Below are positions 8,546-14,875 of a DNA stretch of 32,698 bases, one piece after another. The notes below the pieces were generated by a model that was not told the DNA's origin, did not search any database, and saw only the letters and a program-made list of their open reading frames with translations. This DNA is from an uncultured Clostridia bacterium. GTDB lineage: Bacteria; Bacillota; Clostridia; Oscillospirales; CAG-272. Position numbers and translations under genes: made by a program. The DNA is taken from assembly GCA_904501865.1 (NCBI GenBank), contig CAJGCF010000006.1:1-32698 (forward strand). The letters are read 5' to 3'. Within the stretch, counting starts at the first letter, position 1; each line of letters starts with the position of its first letter.

Positions 8546-9445
8546 TTATTCAAAGGATATAATATTGCTCCACGCCCTCTTGCCGTCGGCATCTGTGACC
8601 TCGGCTCTTATATAGCGCTCTCCCTCCTTGAGAGTATATTCCGCCTCAACTATATTCTCACCCTTGACCACTCTTCCCGACGTCCATACGAGATTTGAGA
8701 AGAACACTACCTTTGACGCGGGCGAGCATATAACTCTTACCTTCCCCTGAGTTATCTGCTCAAGGTGTATCTCGGGACCCTGTGTGGAATAAAATCTTCC
8801 TGCTCTCAAAGCGCGAACAATGCTTGCCATATCCATATCGGTAGCCTCAAGCATGACCGCCGCTCTGCATTCGTCACCGTCATAGTAATGAGTGTCATCC
8901 GTGGCGAGAAGTGGCACTATTTTGCCAAGAGTCGCAATTCCGTCTATCTCCGAGCCAGCATAGGCTCTGTCTGACATTCCCCATTCGGACACCGAATTGT
9001 ATATCTCAATTCCCTCAAATTCTCCAATCGACACCAGCTTTTCGGGAGTGTTGAGGCTCCACGCGGGATGTGCGATAAAGGCATAGCCATTGTGCAGCTT
9101 TATTCTTCTCATTATCTCCGCCGCCTTTGCCTCGGAGGTCTTTATCATATTTTTCCAATCAGACGGTATTTCGGGGTCTGACGTCATTCCAACTCCGACG
9201 ATATGATAAACTCCGCTCGCGCCGTCACAGCCGCCAACGTCGTACTCACATCCCGAGAGAATTTTGATGCCTCCAAGCTCTCTCTCCTCGCCAAAGCTCC
9301 AGTGGTCAGTCAAGGCGATAGCGTCATATCCTGCCTCGGCGTATATTCTCGCCGCCTCCTCGGGCGACCTCTCTCCGTCAGATACGCTGGTATGCAGGTG
9401 AAGTCCTAATTTTATTCTTGTTTTTCCAAGCAAATCAACGAACAT
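8546..9445 (-). CDS. PHP-domain metal-dependent phosphoesterase-like protein
   Basis: 299 residues. The PHP motifs are all present: HLHTSVSDG (His16, His18, Asp23), ALTDH (Asp47, His48), HPAW (His126) and TDDTH (Asp183, His186). Such proteins bind two or three divalent metals and hydrolyse phosphoesters; stand-alone versions include histidinol phosphatase and 3',5'-nucleotidases such as TrpH/YciV. The C-terminal ~90 residues look like a beta-rich appended domain. The histidinol-phosphatase role is not supported, as no his genes are nearby. GAAAGGA precedes the ATG by eight bases. It is the first gene of the run with fumC, malic enzyme and MATE, under the promoter at 9548-9576. The true substrate is unknown. 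Confidence 0.88.
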   Translation of the reverse strand: MFVDLLGKTRIKLGLHLHTSVSDGERSPEEAARIYAEAGYDAIALTDHWSFGEERELGGIKILSGCEYDVGGCDGASGVYHIVGVGMTSDPEIPSDWKNMIKTSEAKAAEIMRRIKLHNGYAFIAHPAWSLNTPEKLVSIGEFEGIEIYNSVSEWGMSDRAYAGSEIDGIATLGKIVPLLATDDTHYYDGDECRAAVMLEATDMDMASIVRALRAGRFYSTQGPEIHLEQITQGKVRVICSPASKVVFFSNLVWTSGRVVKGENIVEAEYTLKEGERYIRAEVTDADGKRAWSNIISFE

Positions 9446-9547
9446 TTTGATTTTCCTTTCTCTACGTACAGCGGCACAGATTTCTATGCGTTTATATATA
9501 TTTATATATAATTTGTGTTTTGCAGTAACAATTCTGACTCATTATAT

Positions 9548-9576
9548 ATTTTATCACCATAACAACATTAAATCAA
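9548..9576 (-). promoter_or_regulatory. Promoter for the PHP-fumC-malic enzyme-MATE run
   Basis: On the - strand TTGATT (9571-9576) and TAAAAT (9548-9553) are separated by 17 bp, a plausible sigma-A promoter giving a leader of about 95 bases before the PHP start. The -35 box lies inside an inverted repeat (9570-9603). The gap 9446-9718 otherwise holds only AT-rich sequence and the opposite-facing promoter. Confidence 0.5.
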
Positions 9577-9607
9577 GTGTTTTTGTACGAAAACCCTTGA
9601 TTTTTTT
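9570..9607 (+). terminator. Terminator-like hairpin between divergent promoters
   Basis: AAATCAAG pairs with CTTGATTT, then after one mismatch GTTTT pairs with AAAAC around a 6-base loop, and a T run follows on the + strand. No + strand gene lies directly upstream, so it may insulate the two promoters, stop antisense transcripts, or act as an operator overlapping the -35 box of the leftward promoter. Confidence 0.4.
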
Positions 9608-9646
9608 AATTTACAAATGTATTTTTCAAATAATACAAAAAAGCTA

Positions 9647-9675
9647 TTGAAAATATGGGGGAAAATCATTATAAT
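9647..9675 (+). promoter_or_regulatory. Sigma-A promoter of the sugar isomerase gene
   Basis: TTGAAA (9647-9652) and TATAAT (9670-9675) are separated by exactly 17 bp. The expected transcript begins about 9682, giving a short leader that holds the AGGAGG ribosome binding site (about 9705-9711) before the ATG at 9719. Confidence 0.8.
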
Positions 9676-9718
9676 TATATTGTAAGCTTAAATTTTTGAA
9701 TTTTAGGAGGAGCTTAAA

Positions 9719-10684
9719 ATGAAACTTAGCGTGCTTGCAAATCTTTATGGACAGAAATCACTTGACGAGGCTCTTAAAATAATATCAGGTCTCGGCGTTC
9801 ACACAGTCGAAATAGGTGCCGGGGGATATCCGGGAAAGGATCACTGCAACCCCGCAGAGCTTCTTGCCGACGTCAACAAATTTGACGAGTTCGTCGCAAC
9901 CTTTAAAAAATATGACGTTGAAATATGCGCCCTTGCCTGCCATGGCAATCCCGTTCACCCCAACGAAAAGACAGCGGCTCAGTATCACGAGGATTTCTGT
10001 CAGGCGGTGCTCCTTGCAGAAAAGCTCGGAGTTGATACAGTCATCACCTTCTCGGGCTGTCCGGGTGACTCCGAGGGCTCAAAATATCCCAACTGGGTAA
10101 CTTGCCCCTGGCCCGAGGATTTTCTGGCTATACTTGATTGGCAATGGAACCAAAAGCTTATTCCCTATTGGAAAAAGACGGGCAAGTTCTGCAAGGCTCA
10201 CGGTGTCAGAGTTGCGTTTGAGATGCACCCCGGCTTCTGTGTTTACAATCCCGAGACGCTTCTGAAGCTCCGCGCGGCAGTAGGTGACGTTATCGGCGCA
10301 AACCTTGATCCTTCTCACCTTATCTGGCAGGGCATGGATCCCGTTGCCGCTATCAGAGAGCTTGCGGGTGCTATCTACCACGTTCACGCAAAGGATACCA
10401 AGATAGACAAATACAATACCGCTAAAAACGGTGTTCTCGATACCAAGCACTACGGCGATGAGATACATCGCGCTTGGGTGTTCCGTACCGTCGGATACGG
10501 CAACGGAGAAACATATTGGCGTGATCTCGTTTCCAATCTGCGCCTGTGCGGATATGACCGCGTCCTCTCTATCGAGCACGAGGATTCCCTTATGTCTATT
10601 GACGAGGGACTTGCAAAGGCTGTCGCATTCTTAAAGGACGTTGTTATATACGAAGAAAAGCCTACCTCTATGTCCTGGGCGTAA
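9719..10684 (+). CDS. Sugar phosphate isomerase/epimerase-like TIM-barrel protein
   Basis: 321 residues of the xylose-isomerase-like TIM barrel (AP endonuclease 2 superfamily). The metal-binding set is visible: Glu168 (FEMHPGF), Asp197 with His200 (LDPSH), His223 (HVHAKD) and Glu286 (SIEHED). Relatives isomerise or epimerise sugars, inositols or keto-sugars, or act as dehydratases; the substrate is not determinable here. The final residues (PTSMSWA) resemble the short C-terminal tail often seen in this group. It has its own strong promoter and terminator and a perfect AGGAGG site, so it is a monocistronic unit. High use of C-ending codons suggests good expression. Confidence 0.88.
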   Translation: MKLSVLANLYGQKSLDEALKIISGLGVHTVEIGAGGYPGKDHCNPAELLADVNKFDEFVATFKKYDVEICALACHGNPVHPNEKTAAQYHEDFCQAVLLAEKLGVDTVITFSGCPGDSEGSKYPNWVTCPWPEDFLAILDWQWNQKLIPYWKKTGKFCKAHGVRVAFEMHPGFCVYNPETLLKLRAAVGDVIGANLDPSHLIWQGMDPVAAIRELAGAIYHVHAKDTKIDKYNTAKNGVLDTKHYGDEIHRAWVFRTVGYGNGETYWRDLVSNLRLCGYDRVLSIEHEDSLMSIDEGLAKAVAFLKDVVIYEEKPTSMSWA

Positions 10685-10787
10685 GATGGGCAAGATTTAA
10701 GATAGGGGTGGACTAACCTCTTGAAAAAGCTTTCTCCACACCTCCCTTAACATTCCCTTCTCTTCAAAAACCCCCAATAAAATAAAT

Positions 10788-10840
10788 AGGCTGATAATTT
10801 AACGGTGAGGGGAACAAACCGTAAATCATCAGCCTTTTTT
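10788..10840. terminator. Rho-independent terminator, likely shared by convergent genes
   Basis: AGGCTGAT pairs with ATCAGCCT, extended by ATTTAACGGT against ACCGTAAAT with one mismatch and one bulge, around an 11-base loop; TTTTTT follows on the + strand. The opposite side is T-rich too, so it can also end the leftward FAD-protein transcript. The rest of the gap 10685-10853 shows nothing. Confidence 0.85.
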
Positions 10841-10853
10841 AATATTAATTGAA

Positions 10854-12230
10854 TTATTCTACGTTACAGATCTTATCTGCTACAAAGAGTCCCATAGCAC
10901 CGCTCTGTGAAAGTCCGCGAGTGATACCACTTCCGTCGCCTATGAGATATACGTTATCCATTATCTCAAAGCTTCCATTATGCTCGGGACGAATACTGTA
11001 ATATTTGTTCTCGCATCCGTAAAGCAGAGTATCGGGGTTTGCAGTTCCGGGGGCAACTTTATCAAGCGCGTATATAGTCTCGATTATATTGGTAAGCGCT
11101 CTGTACGGAAGCACGATAGATAGGTCTCCGGGATATGCTCTGAGCGTTGGGGTTACCGTGTTTGCGGCAAGACGGTGCTCGTTGGTGCGTCTTCCTCTGA
11201 CCAAGTCTCCAAATCTCTGAACGATAATATTGCCGTCTCCCGCGAAGTTCATGTTTCTCGCAATGTTCTCAGCGTACTCGGTGGGCTTGTTAAAATTACC
11301 GTTGAAGTGGATGGACGAAAGAATTGCAAAGTTACAGTTTTCCGTCTTCTTTTCGGGCTCTGCAAAGCTATGTCCGTTTGCGGTAATAACGCCGTGGTTG
11401 TTTTCTGCCGAAACAAGACCGCCTTGGTTGAAGCAGAACATTCTGGTCCTATCCTCAAAGGTCTTTGTTCTGTAAAGTATCTTAGGCTCGTATATCTTTT
11501 GAGAAAATTCTCTCCAGATGATATCCTTCATCTCAACTCTGACACCGATATCTACCGAGTTCGAGTTCATCTTTACTCCGAATTTGTTGCACAAGGAGCT
11601 TACAAAATCCGCGCCGCTTCTTCCCGTAGCAATAATGACCTTGTCGGCGTGTATCACGTCATCTGTCTTGCCGCGAGATATACTTATATCATATCCGCCG
11701 TCTGACTTATCTACGTTCTTACACTCGGTACCCGAAAGCATAGCCACTCCCGCCTCGCGTATCCACTCGATAAGCTTCTGCATAGTTTTGAAGTTCTTAT
11801 CTGTTCCGAGATGTCGTACGTTCATATCAAGCAGACGGAGATTGTTCTGCAGACATTTCAGCTTTAGCTCCTCGTTGGAGTTATAAAGAGGGGGATAATC
11901 GTCGGCAAAGGATTCAAGCACCTTATCAACTCCGTTTATGTATTTCATAGCGACTATCTCGCCAAGCTCCTCTCCCATACTTCCGCCGTATGCCGTTCCT
12001 ATGTTGAACTTACCGTCGGAAAAGGCTCCGGCACCCGCGTAACCGCCTGTAATAGAGCAGACCTTACAGTGCACGCACGCCTTATTGTGTCCTGCGGGAC
12101 AATGACGCTTTTCAAGCTCAAAGCCTCTCTCTATAATAGTCACGTCTATTTTGGGATCGTTCTTTTTGAGGCGGTAAGCCGCCATAAGACCGCCTATTCC
12201 TCCGCCTATTATCGCAACGCTTGTCCTCAT
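10854..12230 (-). CDS. FAD-dependent oxidoreductase of the COG2509 type
   Basis: 458 residues. The N-terminus IIGGGIGGLMAAYRL is the dinucleotide-binding loop, and the C-terminus (YLIGDGSGITRGLSQSGAMG) is the second FAD-binding motif. Between residues 44 and 58 lies a cysteine motif, C-x7-C-x2-C-x2-C, leading into TGGYAGAGAFSDGKF, which marks the poorly characterised COG2509 flavoprotein group rather than HI0933/BaiN proteins. The four cysteines could hold an iron-sulfur cluster or zinc; this is inference. AAGGAG lies six bases before the ATG, and the gene has its own promoter (12328-12357). The reaction and substrate are unknown. It is not coupled to its neighbours. Confidence 0.85.
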   Translation of the reverse strand: MRTSVAIIGGGIGGLMAAYRLKKNDPKIDVTIIERGFELEKRHCPAGHNKACVHCKVCSITGGYAGAGAFSDGKFNIGTAYGGSMGEELGEIVAMKYINGVDKVLESFADDYPPLYNSNEELKLKCLQNNLRLLDMNVRHLGTDKNFKTMQKLIEWIREAGVAMLSGTECKNVDKSDGGYDISISRGKTDDVIHADKVIIATGRSGADFVSSLCNKFGVKMNSNSVDIGVRVEMKDIIWREFSQKIYEPKILYRTKTFEDRTRMFCFNQGGLVSAENNHGVITANGHSFAEPEKKTENCNFAILSSIHFNGNFNKPTEYAENIARNMNFAGDGNIIVQRFGDLVRGRRTNEHRLAANTVTPTLRAYPGDLSIVLPYRALTNIIETIYALDKVAPGTANPDTLLYGCENKYYSIRPEHNGSFEIMDNVYLIGDGSGITRGLSQSGAMGLFVADKICNVE

Positions 12231-12244
12231 ATTATCTCCTTTTT

Positions 12245-12269
12245 AAGCCGCGGTGGGATGCTGCGGCTT
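12245..12269 (-). promoter_or_regulatory. Leader hairpin next to the ribosome binding site of the FAD gene
   Basis: AAGCCGC pairs with GCGGCTT around an 11-base loop, and on the - strand the stem ends just before the AAAAAGGAG site. There is no T run after it in the leader direction, so it is more likely an mRNA stabiliser or translational element than an attenuator. Confidence 0.35.
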
Positions 12270-12327
12270 CTTTGTGTTTTTACATAAGAATGGGGCGCAA
12301 AAATGTTCTCTGCGCTCCTTCCATCTT

Positions 12328-12357
12328 ATTATACAACAATTTTAGTCTGTCTGTCAA
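12328..12357 (-). promoter_or_regulatory. Sigma-A promoter of the FAD-oxidoreductase gene
   Basis: On the - strand a consensus TTGACA (12352-12357) and a consensus TATAAT (12328-12333) are separated by 18 bp. The transcript would start near 12321 and have a leader of about 90 bases containing the hairpin at 12245-12269. Confidence 0.8.
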
Positions 12358-12415
12358 TAGAATTTCTAAAAATTACTCAAAGCCGGGGGTATATTATAAA
12401 AATAAGTACCTATTA

Positions 12416-12443
12416 TTGACTTTTTGTATAAATTTGGTATAAT
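12416..12443 (+). promoter_or_regulatory. Sigma-A promoter of the CCA-adding enzyme gene
   Basis: TTGACT (12416-12421) and TATAAT (12438-12443) are 16 bp apart. A transcript starting near 12450 excludes the ATG at 12424 as a translation start and helps fix the real start at 12472 or 12481. Confidence 0.75.
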
Positions 12444-12480
12444 TATAGTAGAATATTTAAAAGGAGGTGGCGTGGGCTTT

Positions 12481-13662
12481 ATGGGCATAGTATATCCAAA
12501 AAACGTTATTAAGATTGCGAATATTTTAGCCGAACGAGGATACAGGGCCTATGCCGTAGGAGGTTGTATACGTGACTCCCTTATGGGCAAGCTTCCTTCG
12601 GATTGGGATATGACCACCGATGCATCTCCTGAAAAAATGATAGAAATATTTGACTCTGTGGGCGTGCGCACCATTCCCACGGGACTCAAGCACGGAACCG
12701 TAACTGTCCTGCTTGACGGCGAGCAATACGAGTGCACTACATTTCGTATAGACGGAAGCTACACGGATTCAAGGCATCCCGACCGAGTCATATTTACGCA
12801 AAAGCTTGCCGAGGACCTCAAAAGACGTGATTTTACGGTAAACGCCATGGCCGCAGACCCACTTTTGCAGGGAGAGGACGACGAAATAACCGACCTTTTC
12901 GGTGGAAGAAAAGATATTAAAAACAAGGTCATTCGTTGTGTTGGAGAGCCTCGCACGAGATTTACAGAGGATGCGCTCAGAATCTTACGTGCCGTGAGAT
13001 TCGCCACAGTTCTAGACTTTCAGATATGCGCCGAGACAAAAAAAGCGGCACAAGAGCTTGGAGCACGTCTTGAAAACGTGTCCGCCGAGAGAAAAAAGAC
13101 GGAGCTTGAGAAAATACTTCTCTCGGACAGAGCAAACAGCGGAGTCTCATTGCTTTGTGAAATGGGCCTTTCAAAACACATTCACCCAAATATAAAAACT
13201 CCTACAATAAGCATAAGTTCCTTATCAAAGCGTTTTGCGCCGAGGCTTGCCGCTCTGTTTGCCGAAGGAGATGTGCCTGATCTTTCCTGCCTCAAGCTTT
13301 CAAGGGCAGAATCATCAGAGGTGTCCCTCCTGTGTGCTCAGGATATGTTTAAGCCCCAAAAAACCCCTCAAAACGCAAGACATCTGCTTTCAATTTACGG
13401 GGAGGCCGCTGCCGACGCCGCCATTTTGAGAGAGCAACCAGAGCTTGCGGAAATAGTTCGCGAGGAATCCGACAAAAATCCTTGCGTACAGATACGGGAT
13501 CTTTGTATAAGTGGAAATCACCTTATCGCGCAAGGAATCGAGCCGAGAAGCATAGGAAAAATAATGTCAGCGCTGCTCCGCGAGGTAATTGAGAGGCCCG
13601 AGAGCAACCGCGAGGATATCCTGATGTGCCTCGCCAAGGATATTTATTCAAAAGATATTTAA
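12481..13662 (+). CDS. cca: CCA tRNA nucleotidyltransferase (polyA polymerase family)
   Basis: Adds or repairs the 3' CCA of tRNAs using CTP and ATP. From the ATG at 12481 the protein has 393 residues. The nucleotidyltransferase head shows GGCIRD (27-32) and the metal-binding DWD (41-43), followed by RRDFTVNAMA and FTEDALRILRAVRFA, the standard class II motifs. No HD domain is evident in the C-terminal half. The start is ambiguous: AGGAGG (12462-12467) is 13 bases before this ATG and 4 bases before an in-frame GTG at 12472; the upstream ATG at 12424 lies within the promoter. Some clostridial homologues add only A or only CC, which cannot be excluded. The small membrane protein gene follows after 22 bp. 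Confidence 0.94.
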   Translation: MGIVYPKNVIKIANILAERGYRAYAVGGCIRDSLMGKLPSDWDMTTDASPEKMIEIFDSVGVRTIPTGLKHGTVTVLLDGEQYECTTFRIDGSYTDSRHPDRVIFTQKLAEDLKRRDFTVNAMAADPLLQGEDDEITDLFGGRKDIKNKVIRCVGEPRTRFTEDALRILRAVRFATVLDFQICAETKKAAQELGARLENVSAERKKTELEKILLSDRANSGVSLLCEMGLSKHIHPNIKTPTISISSLSKRFAPRLAALFAEGDVPDLSCLKLSRAESSEVSLLCAQDMFKPQKTPQNARHLLSIYGEAAADAAILREQPELAEIVREESDKNPCVQIRDLCISGNHLIAQGIEPRSIGKIMSALLREVIERPESNREDILMCLAKDIYSKDI

Positions 13663-13684
13663 TTTTATAGAAAGTGAGAGAAAA

Positions 13685-14197
13685 ATGTACAAAAATACAC
13701 CGAAGCTCCAGAACAAAGCCGCAAAGCTAACCGCTCTTCTCTGTCTTCTGTCAGGTGCGGCGCTTTTTATGCTCTCAACCGCAAATCTTATCTCTCTGCC
13801 CTGGCTGGCGCAGATATCAGGAATTATACTGTTGACCGCGGCTATCTATATAGCGTCAGTTTATCTACTTCGCCAATATACGTTTATTATTGAAAAAAGC
13901 AATATTGAAAACGACGATGGCTACGATTTCGTTATAACCGAAAGAAAAAATAACCGAGACGTAACCGTATGCCGCCTTGGAACAGAGGAAATAATTTCGG
14001 TACGCGTTGTTACACCACAAAATAAAAAAGCTGTGGAGAAAGAACGAAAAAGCATGTCAAGATACATGTACGATACTCAATTTGCTCCGAGCAGGCAGAT
14101 CGAGATAGTCTCGGTCTATGACGGAGAAAAGCTCTCTATCCTCATAACCTATGACGAGAATCTGCTTGAAATTCTTAACGACAATATAAAGAAATAA
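13685..14197 (+). CDS. Small membrane protein of unknown function, 170 aa
   Basis: Two hydrophobic helices (about residues 15-33 and 39-61) form a hairpin at the N-terminus, followed by a soluble C-terminal region of about 105 residues with alternating beta-strand pattern (YDFVITERKNNRDVTVCRLG, then QIEIVSVYDGEKLSILI). This looks like a membrane-anchored PH-like or YcxB-like domain, but I cannot name a family. It lies 22 bp after cca with a weak GAGAG ribosome binding site and ends just before a strong terminator, so it is the last gene of the cca unit. No catalytic motif was seen. Confidence 0.75.
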   Translation: MYKNTPKLQNKAAKLTALLCLLSGAALFMLSTANLISLPWLAQISGIILLTAAIYIASVYLLRQYTFIIEKSNIENDDGYDFVITERKNNRDVTVCRLGTEEIISVRVVTPQNKKAVEKERKSMSRYMYDTQFAPSRQIEIVSVYDGEKLSILITYDENLLEILNDNIKK

Positions 14198-14230
14198 AAT
14201 ATCGGACTGCTTTGCAGTCCGATATTTTTT
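14198..14230. terminator. Strong rho-independent terminator shared by convergent genes
   Basis: AATATCGGACTGC pairs perfectly with GCAGTCCGATATT around a TTT loop, followed by a T run on the + strand and an A/T-rich run on the other side. It ends the cca unit and overlaps the stop of the leftward lipoprotein gene at 14229. Confidence 0.9.
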
Positions 14231-14846
14231 AATATGTTGGAGAATCAAGATACCAATTTCCGTTTTCATAGACGAATGACAGTGATATCACCTTTCTTTT
14301 GCTATCCTTTAAGGTATAGCTCTCTATCTCTACGTTTACGTATTCGGCATTTGAGGGCTTGACTATCTTCATCGTCGAATAGTCGTATATTCTCTCCGAG
14401 AGCTCAAAATCCATTGCGTTTACATTCTGATAGAGCCATTCTCCGTTATCGTAGAAACGGAGATATGCCTGCGCAGTTCCCGTCATTATTCCGTCAAATG
14501 CGCTTTCGTAAATTCCTGCAACGTACTCAGAGGAATATATTCTTTCCGCTTGATATTTCATATCCTCTATACTTATATATCTCGCGTTTTCCATTACGTG
14601 ATTATACGAAGTCATTCGGTCGTTATAATACACGCCCCTTCTCTCTGCCAGAAGGCTCTCTCTCTCATATACGGGGAGGCCGCTGCCGAAAAACAGTACG
14701 TTGAGCTCCTTTGAGCCCTCTATAAGATACACAAATCTGTCCTTTACGTTATCAAGCTCGGGCGCTTTACCTGAGCATGAGCTCATAGACGCGACCGATA
14801 AAGCAATAACAAGCGCTATTGTCAAGGTCAGTATTCTTTTTCTCAT
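14229..14846 (-). CDS. Putative lipoprotein, 205 aa, function unknown
   Basis: From the ATG at 14846 the N-terminus is MRKRILTLTIALVIALSV ending in the lipobox MSSC, a clear lipoprotein signal. An ATG at 14864 also begins the frame, but its codons are the ribosome binding site (GAGAGGAGG) of the 14846 start. The mature protein has an alpha region, then a beta-rich C-terminal part (YLRFYDNGEWLYQNV, VNVEIESYTLKDSKRKVISL, VYENGNWYLDSPTY) that resembles the NTF2-like or DUF4829-type folds of other lipoproteins; this is only an impression. It lies 29 bp after gyrA in the same direction and may share its transcript. Confidence 0.75.
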   Translation of the reverse strand: MRKRILTLTIALVIALSVASMSSCSGKAPELDNVKDRFVYLIEGSKELNVLFFGSGLPVYERESLLAERRGVYYNDRMTSYNHVMENARYISIEDMKYQAERIYSSEYVAGIYESAFDGIMTGTAQAYLRFYDNGEWLYQNVNAMDFELSERIYDYSTMKIVKPSNAEYVNVEIESYTLKDSKRKVISLSFVYENGNWYLDSPTY

Positions 14847-14875
14847 TCGCGGCCTCCTCTCCATATGTTAAATGA

